Source: Arcicella aquatica (lineage in GTDB: Bacteria > Bacteroidota > Bacteroidia > Cytophagales > Spirosomataceae). From it: a DNA stretch of 64,000 bases. The notes under the pieces are model-generated. The model was not told the origin of the DNA, did no database searches, and saw only the letters and a list, made by a program, of their open reading frames with translations. Shown in pieces: positions 52,857 to 61,984 of the stretch. Each line of letters opens with the position of its first letter. Position 1 is the stretch's first letter. The position numbers and the translations under genes were made by a program. Location: assembly GCF_034928825.1 (NCBI RefSeq), contig NZ_JAYFUL010000007.1, positions 124,001 through 188,000 on the forward strand, given 5' to 3'.

Positions 52857-53972
52857 TTATTTGCAGCCTTTGCTATAAATTACAATCTGACCATCCAGAA
52901 TTTCGTAACGAGCCTCAACTCCTTTACAGATAATATCTAGTTTGTCAAATAGTTGTAAGTCGGTTAACGAAGCTGTCAATGGGCAATTGGATAATAATTC
53001 TTCATCAAAAACGATGTCAATACTATAAGCTTTTTCTAGGGTTTGTAATACTTCGCTTACAGGCGTATCTTCAAATTCAAATTGTGGTTTTGTATTCTTT
53101 TTGATGGTAATTTTAGGGAGTTCAACCAACAATTTATCCATTCTTACTTCTTCGCGAGCATAAACAATCTTTTGATTAGGGGTCAACACTACGCCTTTCA
53201 ATTCTCTACTTGTAGCTTTTTCTTCAACCCTCGTATCTGATTGGGCAAAGACAGATACTTTTCCTGTTTTTACTTCTACGGTCACTTCCTTTTCTTTGTC
53301 ATAAGCACGAACAGTAAAACTTGTACCCAACACTTTGGTAATTAAACCATTAGCATACACTAAAAATGGTTTCTCTGGATTCTTAGTCACTTCAAAAAAA
53401 GCCTCGCCCGAAAGGTAGATTTCACGATTGTTACCCTCGAATTGCTTTAAATAACTAATTTTACTTCCTTTCTTCAGTAAGACTAAACTTCCATCTATTA
53501 GCTGAATTGGCAAAGGGCTTTCATGGTCGTTCTTTACTTCTATTAGTTTCTCAGGATTAGCAGCAACGTGTTTTTCATAAATTCCTTTTGGCTCGTTTAT
53601 CTCATTCAATAATTGATGATAAGTAATGCCTAAGCCAATGATTATGGCTATTAAAGCAGCTACTTTAAGCCATTGATTTTTACTTGTGCTGAACCATCTT
53701 ATTTTTTTAGTCGTATTATTCTCTTGCTCATCAATTTTTGAAACAGTATTTTTTACTAATTCTTCTACCTCTGTTTTTTCTAATGATAGGTCTTTAATAA
53801 CCAGTGCTTTTACAATTGACTTCGCTTTTTCTACTTGAGGCGTTTTTTCTGGATTTGCCTCTAACCATTTTTCCCAAAAGGCATTCACTTCTCTGTTTGG
53901 ACTTAATACCCAATTTCGGAAATTAATATCCCACACAAAGTCTTCTGTATTGAAGTCACGATAATTTTTCAT
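52857..53972 (-). CDS. FecR-family anti-sigma factor
   Basis: This protein has 371 residues. The cytoplasmic N-terminal part (residues 1-95) binds the sigma factor, one membrane segment follows (VAALIAIIIGLGITYHQLL, near 105-123), then the periplasmic FecR domain (LIDGSLVLLKKGSKISYLKQFEG, REIYLSGEAFFEVTKNPEKPFLVY) and a C-terminal DUF4974/STN-like part (FEDTPVSEVLQTLEKAYSI) ending in a Cys-Lys dipeptide. It receives the signal from the SusC protein. Upstream by 110 bases is the ECF sigma gene; downstream by 213 bases is susC. Confidence 0.93.
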   Translation of the reverse strand: MKNYRDFNTEDFVWDINFRNWVLSPNREVNAFWEKWLEANPEKTPQVEKAKSIVKALVIKDLSLEKTEVEELVKNTVSKIDEQENNTTKKIRWFSTSKNQWLKVAALIAIIIGLGITYHQLLNEINEPKGIYEKHVAANPEKLIEVKNDHESPLPIQLIDGSLVLLKKGSKISYLKQFEGNNREIYLSGEAFFEVTKNPEKPFLVYANGLITKVLGTSFTVRAYDKEKEVTVEVKTGKVSVFAQSDTRVEEKATSRELKGVVLTPNQKIVYAREEVRMDKLLVELPKITIKKNTKPQFEFEDTPVSEVLQTLEKAYSIDIVFDEELLSNCPLTASLTDLQLFDKLDIICKGVEARYEILDGQIVIYSKGCK

Positions 53973-54082
53973 ATAGCTTAATAATACCTTTCTATATAGC
54001 GTTAGACATCAATGGTACACAGATACCATAAATTATTAAAAAAAATATAAAAAAAGTTAAATTAACTATTTTGAAGCCTTTA

Positions 54083-54685
54083 TTAGCGTAATAAAAGCGG
54101 TAAAAACAACGCAATAAACTCGGTAGTCCAATATTTTTTGAGTTGTTTAATAGCCATCTGAAGAAGATTTGAGGCTGTCTGAGGGGCAATATCCATAATC
54201 TGAGCGATTTGGTCACGCTCTAATTCTTGGAAAAATTTAAGATAAATAACTTCTTTTTGTCTTTTTGGCAAAGTTTCAATTACTTGTTTAATGCGTTGGG
54301 CTAGCACCAAACTTGTTTCATCCTGAATAAATTTTTCTTCAATAGAAAATTCAATATCAAAAATATCATTTGCTTCAGTATAAGGGTCAGAAAAACGAAG
54401 TTGAAGAGATGCTCTATGAATTCTTCTTCTTAACGAAGCCATCAAATAAGGTTTTACAACAATTTCATTTGATAGGTGCTCACGACGCTCCCATAGTTGC
54501 AAAAATAAATCTTGAATACAATCTTTAATAAACTCCTTGTCCTTAGAAAATTTTGAGCCATAATGAAATAATGATGAAAAATTAGCTTTCATCAATTCCT
54601 CGAATGCTGACTTTTCTCCTTCAAGAAATCTAAGCCATACGAATTGGTCAATATAATTTTCAGGATTTAGATTAGAGAGTTTCAT
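54083..54685 (-). CDS. ECF RNA polymerase sigma factor (Bacteroidota FecI-like)
   Basis: This protein has 200 residues. The sigma-2 region (FLEGEKSAFEELMKANFSSLFHYG, DCIQDLFLQLW) and sigma-4 helix-turn-helix (LPKRQKEVIYLKFFQELERDQIAQIMDI) are complete. It should direct polymerase to the susC promoter upon signal from SusC and FecR. The C-terminal extension after the HTH (KKYWTTEFIALFLPLLLR) is hydrophobic and common in this subgroup. It is transcribed with FecR after a 110-base gap of very AT-rich DNA. Confidence 0.93.
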   Translation of the reverse strand: MKLSNLNPENYIDQFVWLRFLEGEKSAFEELMKANFSSLFHYGSKFSKDKEFIKDCIQDLFLQLWERREHLSNEIVVKPYLMASLRRRIHRASLQLRFSDPYTEANDIFDIEFSIEEKFIQDETSLVLAQRIKQVIETLPKRQKEVIYLKFFQELERDQIAQIMDIAPQTASNLLQMAIKQLKKYWTTEFIALFLPLLLR

Positions 54686-55061
54686 AGTAATTTGGACATA
54701 AGCAATTATGTTAACTGTAAACCAGCAATGATAACTGTGGAAATTTACAAATAAATATTGAAATACTTAAATTTATGTTAATAAAATCTTAATCTGTCAT
54801 GATATCAATACCATACATAAAAATGTAATGATAGTTTCATCCTGCAAAATTTTGATTGACTAAAACCACAGCGATATACGCTAAGTAAAATCTGTTATTA
54901 TTATAAAGAGATTTTAAGCATTTCAATACTCAACTATTTATATTATAATAAATTATTGGAAAAGTTCTGGTTAAAAAAATGGTTAATGGAAATAAAAAAG
55001 CCAAAAACCACAGTAAACTGTAATGGTTCTTGGCTTTTCGTGAAACAACAATTACGCAATA
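54686..55061. other. 376-base gap upstream of the sigma gene
   Basis: Apart from the terminator at 54996-55040, it is AT-rich. No convincing TTTG/TAnnTTTG pair was found for the sigma gene; TTTATTTG near 54750 is one mismatch away. Confidence 0.4.
54996..55040 (-). terminator. terminator of the OmpA/PD40 gene
   Basis: The arms AAAAGCCAAAAACCA and TGGTTCTTGGCTTTT are followed on the minus strand by a run of Ts, 22 bases after the stop. Confidence 0.78.
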
Positions 55062-57317
55062 TTATTTCACTGATAATATTTTAAACTCTGTCCTCCTATT
55101 TTCCTGATATTGTTCTTCCGTACAAGGCACTCCGTCGATGCATTCATTAATGGGTTGGTTTTCCCCGTACCCTTTAGCCACAAGGCGATTAGGGTCTATG
55201 CCGCTTTCAACCAAAAAATCGACAACAGCTTTGGCTCTTTTCTGTGATAACTCCAAATTATAGGCCGCACTCGCCCTTGAATCCGTGTGTGAACGAATCT
55301 CAACTTTCATAGTAGGATATTTCTGGAGAATTGGCAAAAGCGTATTTTCTAATTCTTGGGCTGCATCAGCACGGATAAAATACTTATCAAGGTTATAATA
55401 AATATTATTTAGTTTGATAATATCTCCTTTGCCATACATTTCTTGTACATGTTGGCGATTATCTATGTTCTTAATTACTTCGCTATTGGTAGCATAATTA
55501 TCTTTTTCAACCGTTAACTTGTTTTCTGTTTCGGGTTTAACTTCAAATTCATACCCTCCATCTTCACCCGTAATGACGGTTTGCTTAGTCTTGTCTTGCT
55601 GGTTTTCTAAGGTTACTTGCACACCAGCAATTGGCTTCTGATTTACTTCCGACTTCACAATACCTTTTAATACCGAAGTATTAGATTTTTCAAGATAAAT
55701 AGCCAAGGTAGTATTCTGAGCAGTATTACTTCTGGTAGAGAACGTAATTGAATTCATCTGGTAGCCTTCTTTAATCGCCTTGAACTCATACTCAGATAGC
55801 GATTGCAAGCAAATTGACATCGCTCCTTCTGCATTAGTCACTTTCAATTCTTGGTTTTCTCCATTAATTACACTTCTAATGTCAACCTCCTCTAAAGGCG
55901 CTTTCGTCAAAGCATCATACACCATAATATTTAATGGATGGCACTCTCTTCTAAAACTATAAATATTGTCATCATGAATGCCCTTTTTACGGTTTGATGA
56001 AAAGTATCCTGAATTTCTAGCACCATCAGTAATCAAGCCGAAATCATCTTTTTCAGAGTTTAAAGGAGCACCTACATTTACTACCGTTCCAACGAATGCA
56101 CCATCTTTTCTTTCTGCATAAAAAATATCTAATCCGCCGAGCCCTTCATGTCCATCTGAGGCAAAATATAGGTTATCGTTCTCATCGATATAGGGGAACA
56201 TTTCATTTCCTTCTGTATTAATTTCCCGTCCTGCATTTACTGGCGTTCCCCATCTTCCATTGCTATAGTCAACTACATAAATATCTGTTCCGCCAAAACC
56301 ACCTGGCATATCAGAAACAAAATATAGTTTGGTATTATCTACATTCAATGCAGGATGCCCACACGAATACTCATTGCTATTAAAGGGCAACTCTTTTACA
56401 TCGCTCCAATTTGTTCTGTTTAAATTGGCAATATATAATTTTAGTCCATTCGTGCCACTTTTTGATTGCCTAGCCTTACCATTGTTATAGTTATTTCTTG
56501 TAAAAATAACCCGTTTCCAATCTTTAAAAAAACTCACTGGCCCTTCATGGTATTTTGTATTGAGCACTCTGCTAAAATCTTCAATTTTGCTTAATGGTAG
56601 GTCTTGTGCAACTGCTTCATTATTACTGGTGCTTGACGACATTCCCCCTAACGATGTAGCACCCTGTAAGCCCAATTTGGGCGATAACAAAGCTGTATCG
56701 GTAGCAATGTATAAATTTAGAAAGGGCGTTTGGTTCCATCCAAAAACACGTTTTATTACCCCAGATTCGTCACGAGCCGAGCAAAAAACTAAACCTCCTT
56801 TGTAATACATCGGACTAAAGTCTGCTTGGCGAGAATTAATATTGAGGTATTCGATTTTATAGGAAGATGAATCTCGGTAAAACTGACTCATGTCCATGTA
56901 TGAAATCGTAAAACGCTTTCCTCTTAAATCAGCTTTTTGTTTTTCGCCATACAATGAATAATATTTCTGTGATTCACGATATTTTTGATTGGATGCTAAG
57001 GCCTGAGCATAATACAGATAAATCTCACTCTCAACATCTGGATAATCTTTAATGATATTGAAATATACTCTTTCTGCATTTTTAGTATCTTGTATTTTCC
57101 GATAAGAAAAACCCAGTTTTCTTAATGCTTCTAAGGTGCTTTGAATGTCTTGGCTTTCACGTAAAAAATCTTCATACAAGCGAATAGCTTCAAGATAACT
57201 TAGCTTTTCAAATTGGTAATTGGCAGCCTTTAGTTTGGTTTGAGCATAGACATCCCCAAATGTGCCAAGCAAAAACACACATAAAACTAGACCTATTTTA
57301 TAGATTTGGGTTATCAT
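55062..57317 (-). CDS. OmpA-family protein with TPR, PD40 propeller and CarboxypepD-like domains
   Basis: This 751-residue protein has a signal peptide (LVLCVFLLGTFGDVYAQ). Next come tetratricopeptide repeats (YLEAIRLYEDFLRESQD, ALRKLGFSYRKIQD, ERVYFNIIKDYPD), WD40-like PD40 blades (GHPALNVDNTKLYFVSDMPGGFGGTDIYVV, MFPYIDENDNLYFASDGHEGLGG), a regulatory-like beta domain (LKGIVKSEVNQKPIAGVQV) and the C-terminal OmpA peptidoglycan-binding domain (VEIRSHTDSRASAAYNLELS, RLVAKGYGENQP). The architecture is that of the PorE-like and gliding/type IX accessory envelope proteins. Monocistronic, ended by the 54996 hairpin. Confidence 0.9.
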   Translation of the reverse strand: MITQIYKIGLVLCVFLLGTFGDVYAQTKLKAANYQFEKLSYLEAIRLYEDFLRESQDIQSTLEALRKLGFSYRKIQDTKNAERVYFNIIKDYPDVESEIYLYYAQALASNQKYRESQKYYSLYGEKQKADLRGKRFTISYMDMSQFYRDSSSYKIEYLNINSRQADFSPMYYKGGLVFCSARDESGVIKRVFGWNQTPFLNLYIATDTALLSPKLGLQGATSLGGMSSSTSNNEAVAQDLPLSKIEDFSRVLNTKYHEGPVSFFKDWKRVIFTRNNYNNGKARQSKSGTNGLKLYIANLNRTNWSDVKELPFNSNEYSCGHPALNVDNTKLYFVSDMPGGFGGTDIYVVDYSNGRWGTPVNAGREINTEGNEMFPYIDENDNLYFASDGHEGLGGLDIFYAERKDGAFVGTVVNVGAPLNSEKDDFGLITDGARNSGYFSSNRKKGIHDDNIYSFRRECHPLNIMVYDALTKAPLEEVDIRSVINGENQELKVTNAEGAMSICLQSLSEYEFKAIKEGYQMNSITFSTRSNTAQNTTLAIYLEKSNTSVLKGIVKSEVNQKPIAGVQVTLENQQDKTKQTVITGEDGGYEFEVKPETENKLTVEKDNYATNSEVIKNIDNRQHVQEMYGKGDIIKLNNIYYNLDKYFIRADAAQELENTLLPILQKYPTMKVEIRSHTDSRASAAYNLELSQKRAKAVVDFLVESGIDPNRLVAKGYGENQPINECIDGVPCTEEQYQENRRTEFKILSVK

Positions 57318-57443
57318 TATAGTAATGGTATACTACCTATAAATGTGTTGAATGATAATTGTTTAACAGTATTATTTATCTAAAATAACAAACAATATCT
57401 CAAAACTAGCACAAGATATTTAGGTTTTAAGATTAAAACCAAT

Positions 57444-57478
57444 AAAAAAGGTTTGGAAATTCATCCAAACCTTTACTT
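57444..57478 (-). terminator. terminator of the GH105/SnoaL transcript
   Basis: The arms AAAGGTTTGGA and TCCAAACCTTT enclose a 6-base loop, with a T run on the minus strand, 28 bases after the stop. Confidence 0.75.
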
Positions 57479-57504
57479 TCACTAGGTAAATGATATTTTG
57501 AAGT

Positions 57505-57933
57505 TTAGATTTTAACGGCTTGTCTAGCAATTAATTTCCATTCTTTTTTAGTTTTTTGAAAAACAAGCAAAATACCTAATTTCACCGTTGCTGGTACATT
57601 ACGATTATTCGTTTCAGCGTATAACTTATGGCGAACAATGGCAGTATTACCAATAATTTTGATTGTTTGTTCTGTCAAATTCATTGTTTTGAAATCAGAA
57701 TCGCCGTTCATCAAGGTCTCAATTAAATGAGCCTTTCCTTCCAAGCTTCCGCCCGAATGTCCGTAACTCAAATCATCATCCAATATTTTTTCTAGTGTTG
57801 CTTTGTCTGCATCCACTACAGCTTTTCTAAATGTCTCGACGGCAGCAGCTACTTTTGCTTCATCATCTGTTTGTGCTTGGCTCATGGTTATCGTTCCTAA
57901 TAAGATGGTACTTAATATTAATAGCGTTTTCAT
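57505..57933 (-). CDS. secreted SnoaL-like/NTF2-fold (DUF4440) protein
   Basis: This protein has 142 residues from the ATG at 57933 (MKTLLILST), which gives a clean signal peptide ending MSQAQ; the open frame begins ten codons earlier. The fold is the NTF2/SnoaL cone: VAAAVETFRKAVVDADKATLEKILDDDLSYGHSGG, TIKIIGNTAIVRHKLYAE and VFQKTKKEWKLIARQAVKI. In this family the cavity may bind a small ligand or a sugar. It is encoded 34 bases after the glycoside hydrolase gene and shares its terminator, so it belongs to the sugar locus. Confidence 0.82.
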   Translation of the reverse strand: MKTLLILSTILLGTITMSQAQTDDEAKVAAAVETFRKAVVDADKATLEKILDDDLSYGHSGGSLEGKAHLIETLMNGDSDFKTMNLTEQTIKIIGNTAIVRHKLYAETNNRNVPATVKLGILLVFQKTKKEWKLIARQAVKI

Positions 57934-57966
57934 TATGTTAAAATTTATTGTACGAATACACATTAT

Positions 57967-59934
57967 TTATTTTTTACTCTGTGTTTTAGTATTGCCTTTT
58001 TGCAACAACCAAACTGATAAGTTTTTAGCTGCTTTGAAATTTTCAAATTCCATTGGCAAACGTTTTCCGTTTAAGTATTCATTGTAAATCCAAGGGTCAC
58101 CAATGGCAAATACTGTTCCTTTGCCTACTTTGGCTACTGCTATGATAACGTCGTTACCTTCACTAATAGTAGCTTTTGCTGGTGCTTTTACCGATAAAAC
58201 AGATAATTCTTTTACGAATACTTTACTAACATCTTTAAAAATAGGGTGATTAGCAGGTATTGTTACACGTCCTTGTTCATACACATTATTTTTCACCATA
58301 TTGATACTTTTGTTAGTAAACTGAATACCGAACTTAGCAGCCAGTTTATTGAAATGTGGCAATTCAACATTAGCAGAATCATTAGCCATCAATACTAAAG
58401 TACCCCCAGCTTTTACCCAGTTTTCAATCGCTGTAATATCCTGTGCTTCTACAAAATTAGGGTTTGGTGTTTCCTTTTTAGTATCAGGGTCAACAATGAT
58501 ATAAACATCTAAATCTTTTAAATTTTCGGCTCTTGGTGCAGTCGAAACTGTACGTAATTCAGCACCATAATTTTCAAAAATACTTCCCCATAAGGTAAAG
58601 CCAGAATCTTTACCATCATACCATGTATAATGATATGGCTCAGTAATGCCTTCACGAGTAGTACGCATTTCGTGGTTGAAATAATTATCTAACCCTACTT
58701 TTTTACCTGCACCTACCCCTAAATCTTCAGCAATTTCCATTTCAACGCTTGCCATGATGAATGGAGCCATACCTTTTAAGTCATCACGACGGATAGGCTC
58801 TTTAAGGTAATATTCATAGCTACCGTCACGGTATGGATTTCCGCCTAAGCCACTTACCAATACTACTTTTTCGAGATGATTGATGCCATTGCTTTCTGTA
58901 GAAATAAAGTTTCTTAAAATTCCATCATATCCTTTTTTAGCATTTTGATAATAAGCCTTATCGATATATCCCATTCTAGCACCTTTTGCCAATCCATAAA
59001 CCATCATTGAAGAACCTGATGCTTCAAGATAATTGCCTTTACCATTGATTTTATCCACAACTTGATACCAACAACCTTCTTTCGGGTCTTGATATTTCAC
59101 GATAGCAGCCGCTAGTCTTTGATAAATTGCGATTAGCTCCTTACGTTTTGGATGGTCTTTTGGGAAAGTATCCAACACATCTGCTAAAGCCATGATGTAC
59201 CAACCGATTGAACGTCCCCAGAAGTTTGGAGAAACACCAGTAGTTTTATCTGCCCATTTTTGTTCGCGACTTTCGTCATAACCATGGTATAACAAACCTG
59301 TTTTAGGGTCACGGGCATTTTTTTCCATCCAAATAAATTGGTTGGCGATATCATCAAAATTCTGTGGCTGATTAAAAGCTTTGCTATATTCTGCATAGAA
59401 AGGCTCTACCATATACAAACCATCTAACCACATTTGATTTGGATAAATTTGTTTGTGCCAAAAACCTCCTTCTTTAGTGCGTGGTTGTTCAGATAACTGT
59501 TTTCTAAGTAAATCGGCAGCTAATTTGAATTTTTCTTTCCCCGACTCACGGTAAAGCATTACTAAAGAACGACCACCAGTAATATTATCAGAATTGAAGT
59601 TATCGTATCGGTATGTCTTGATTTCACCTTTATCGTTTACATAAGCATCCATGTTGTTCAAGATAAAACGATAATATTTAGCGTCGCCAGTACGATACCA
59701 TACTCTTTCAATGGCTTTCAAAAGAATAGCTTGTTCATAGTCCCAACGAGCGCGCTTTCCCTCTTCTTTGTACGTAATAGAGTCTTTGTGAACATCTAGC
59801 ATAATATCTGCCATCCTCGTAGACCATTTCGTTTGTGCAAACGAAGTATTCATCGAAAAGAAAAGGCAAATTCCAGCAAGAATTATACTACACTTGCTAA
59901 CAATAGGAATGGTAAAAAAAAGTTTTCTTTGCAT
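57967..59934 (-). CDS. GH88/GH105 unsaturated rhamnogalacturonyl hydrolase with DUF4350-like C-terminal domain
   Basis: This 655-residue protein has a signal peptide (ILAGICLFFSMNTSFAQ). Residues 50-400 match GH105: AILLKAIERVWYRTGD, MLYRESGKEKFK, MWLDGLYMVEPFYAEY, VSPNFWGRSIGWYIMALADVLD, EASGSSMMVYGLAKG and SGLGGNPYRDGSYEYYL. The catalytic aspartate is probably in WLDGLYM. The C-terminal 240 residues (LKDLDVYIIVDPDTK, NWVKAGGTLVLMANDS, VGKGTVFAIGDPW) look like a class I glutamine-amidotransferase-like DUF4350 domain. Predicted to release unsaturated galacturonate from rhamnogalacturonan fragments in the periplasm. Next to an ExuT-like transporter and a LacI regulator. Confidence 0.88.
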   Translation of the reverse strand: MQRKLFFTIPIVSKCSIILAGICLFFSMNTSFAQTKWSTRMADIMLDVHKDSITYKEEGKRARWDYEQAILLKAIERVWYRTGDAKYYRFILNNMDAYVNDKGEIKTYRYDNFNSDNITGGRSLVMLYRESGKEKFKLAADLLRKQLSEQPRTKEGGFWHKQIYPNQMWLDGLYMVEPFYAEYSKAFNQPQNFDDIANQFIWMEKNARDPKTGLLYHGYDESREQKWADKTTGVSPNFWGRSIGWYIMALADVLDTFPKDHPKRKELIAIYQRLAAAIVKYQDPKEGCWYQVVDKINGKGNYLEASGSSMMVYGLAKGARMGYIDKAYYQNAKKGYDGILRNFISTESNGINHLEKVVLVSGLGGNPYRDGSYEYYLKEPIRRDDLKGMAPFIMASVEMEIAEDLGVGAGKKVGLDNYFNHEMRTTREGITEPYHYTWYDGKDSGFTLWGSIFENYGAELRTVSTAPRAENLKDLDVYIIVDPDTKKETPNPNFVEAQDITAIENWVKAGGTLVLMANDSANVELPHFNKLAAKFGIQFTNKSINMVKNNVYEQGRVTIPANHPIFKDVSKVFVKELSVLSVKAPAKATISEGNDVIIAVAKVGKGTVFAIGDPWIYNEYLNGKRLPMEFENFKAAKNLSVWLLQKGNTKTQSKK

Positions 59935-59944
59935 TTTTTGTTAA

Positions 59945-60205
59945 ATAATTATTTGTTGTGAGCTGTAAGCAATGAGTTGTGAGTGATGAATTGTGAGTTT
60001 AAAATTGTCCTTGCCTAAGTAAGTTGTCATCAAACGGTAACAATTGATTAGGAAAATCAAACATTAATATTCAATACTTTAATTGATACAACAACATCGT
60101 TTATTTTATATTAAGTAATGAACCTAAACGACATCCGTGTAGAATAATTTAGTGATAATCAAACAATTAATCGCTAAATCACTCATTCACTAAATCACTC
60201 AATTC
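59945..60205. repeat. degenerate GTGAGTGATGAATTGTGAG / ACTAAATCACTCA tract
   Basis: The 280-base gap between GH105 and the transporter has words of the AGTGA(T/G)TTA type on both sides: GAGTTGTGAGTGATGAATTGTGAG near 59970, and CGCTAAATCACTCATTCACTAAATCACTCAA near 60172-60200 in inverse form. These are the same words as at 34676-34860. Confidence 0.6.
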
Positions 60206-60214
60206 CTCTATTAC

Positions 60215-61495
60215 TTAAATCTCTACTTGAGCATTGCGTGGAGCAAAAAGATGCATAATTCCCCAAGCTAAAATATATGCACTTCCACATAATAAAAAGA
60301 TGATATTATACCCTGCATTGATATCACCGGAGGCTTTATAAGTATCCAGTAATGAACCAACTACAAAAGGGAAAATCATTCCTCCTACAGAGCCAGCCAT
60401 CCCACCAATACCGATGACAGAACTAATTGCTTTTTTAGGAAACATATCAGATGCTACGGTGTAAATATTAGCACTCCAAGCTTGGTGAGCCGCCGCCGCA
60501 ATACTGATTAATGCTACAGCTTCCCAGATGTTAGTGGCATAACGGGCAGCCATAATTGGTACCACACAAATAGCAAAAATAAACATCGATACTTTTCTGG
60601 CTTTGGGAATTTCCCAACCTTTTTTGATAAAGTATCCTGACAAATATCCTCCACCAATACTTCCGATGGTAGTAGCTGTATAAACCAAAATCAAAGGCAA
60701 GCTTGGTTTTTTCAAATCTAAATTAAACCTCGTTGAAAAATATGACGGCAACCAAAATAGGAAAAACCACCAAATAGGGTCTGTCAACATTTTTCCAAAA
60801 ACAAAAGCATAGGTTTGTCTAATGCCAAAAAGCTTTATCCAAGTAACAGGCTTTTCATTAGCATTCACGGGTTCAGCATCACTATGAATGTGATCATATT
60901 CAGGTTTCTCTAATTTTTTATGCCTCGATGGAACCTCATAATAAATTATCCAGAAGATTAACCAAACAAAGCCTATTCCACCTGTAATGATAAAAGCCAT
61001 TTCCCAACCATAAGAACCCAAAATCCAAGGTACCATAATAGGTGCTACTACTGCACCAATGTTAGCTCCTGAGTTAAAGATACCCGTTGCCAAAGCTCTT
61101 TCTTTTTTAGGAAACCATTCAGCCGTTGCCTTAATGGCTGCTGGAAAGTTGCCCGCCTCCCCTAAACCAAGCGCTGCTCTAGCTAAGCCAAACCCGAAAG
61201 TACTTTTTGCAAACGCATGAGCAATGGCAGCAAGACTCCACATAATCACAGAAATTGTATAGCCCAGTTTTGTACCTATCTTATCAATAATACCACCAAA
61301 AGCCATTAAACTCAGTGCATAAGCGGCCTGAAAAGCTATTACTATTCTACTATAATCTGTTTCTGTCCAGCTAAATTGTTTTTCTAAAGTTGGTTTCAAA
61401 AGACCTATCACTTGTCGGTCTAAATAGTTGATGGTTGTAGCAAAAAAAAGTAGCGCAACTATTTGCCAACGGTACTTACCAATTGTCTTGTTCAT
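60215..61495 (-). CDS. MFS transporter, hexuronate (ExuT)-like
   Basis: This protein has 426 residues and 12 hydrophobic helices. Typical of the anion:cation symporter family are ATTINYLDRQVIGLLKPTLEKQF, ALGLGEAGNFPAAIKATAEWFPKKERALATGIFNSGANIGAVVAP in the first half. It should import galacturonate or glucuronate released by the neighbouring GH105 hydrolase. It is divergent from the LacI regulator across about 490 bases; the GH105 gene follows 280 bases downstream on the same strand, probably with its own promoter or as a long operon. Confidence 0.83.
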   Translation of the reverse strand: MNKTIGKYRWQIVALLFFATTINYLDRQVIGLLKPTLEKQFSWTETDYSRIVIAFQAAYALSLMAFGGIIDKIGTKLGYTISVIMWSLAAIAHAFAKSTFGFGLARAALGLGEAGNFPAAIKATAEWFPKKERALATGIFNSGANIGAVVAPIMVPWILGSYGWEMAFIITGGIGFVWLIFWIIYYEVPSRHKKLEKPEYDHIHSDAEPVNANEKPVTWIKLFGIRQTYAFVFGKMLTDPIWWFFLFWLPSYFSTRFNLDLKKPSLPLILVYTATTIGSIGGGYLSGYFIKKGWEIPKARKVSMFIFAICVVPIMAARYATNIWEAVALISIAAAAHQAWSANIYTVASDMFPKKAISSVIGIGGMAGSVGGMIFPFVVGSLLDTYKASGDINAGYNIIFLLCGSAYILAWGIMHLFAPRNAQVEI

Positions 61496-61845
61496 TTTTT
61501 TGGGGTTAGACTATAACATTTAAGCAATTAATATTTCATCTCTATCTAAAAATGAACATTAATCATACTTCACTAAAAGGGAAAAACACTTATTTTTTAC
61601 TTGATTTATAAAAAATGATTCCAGATTAATGAGTAATTATACAGTATTTAAGCCTTATTCTTTTAATAGAAATTATTGAAAAATATTTTCCCCCAAAAAA
61701 GCGTTTTAGTAAACTAGTATAACTAGATTATTTCAAGAAATGGCATTTTGTTCTATTGTCTGTTCTGAACAAAGGTTTAGATAAACATATCTCTTAAAGT
61801 AGAAGGATACAAACATTTTATTGAATATTTTTCGTAAATCTTTTC

Positions 61846-61857
61846 GGGAACGTTGCC
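61846..61857. promoter_or_regulatory. candidate LacI-family operator
   Basis: GGGAACGTTGCC is a CG-centred near-palindrome with five of six pairs matched, the type bound by LacI-family regulators. It lies 23 bases before the LacI-gene -7 box, a site for autoregulation. Confidence 0.3.
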
Positions 61858-61879
61858 ATTCATACAAAATTTAAATTTC

Positions 61880-61887
61880 TATATTTG
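61880..61887 (+). promoter_or_regulatory. -7 element for the LacI-family gene
   Basis: TATATTTG is a perfect TAnnTTTG; the nearest TTG is 24 bases upstream, slightly too far. It gives a leader of about 90 bases. Confidence 0.42.
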
Positions 61888-61984
61888 TAGGATAACATAT
61901 TTAGCTAAAAATTGTCATCTCAACATAGAAAAAACGGCACGAGAAAAGGAATCAAAAATTTGTACAATTCAAAGAAATAACATT

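Larger units (their letters stand above)
61496..61984. other. 489-base divergent control region of transporter and LacI genes
   Basis: It contains the LacI-gene -7 box at 61880-61887 and a candidate CG-centred operator at 61846-61857. The rest is AT-rich. No clear promoter for the transporter gene was found on the minus strand. Confidence 0.45.

Noticed and set aside
61853..61984. N-terminal extension of the LacI-family protein
   Set aside because: It crosses a perfect -7 box and has no family similarity; the TTG at 61985 gives normal family length.
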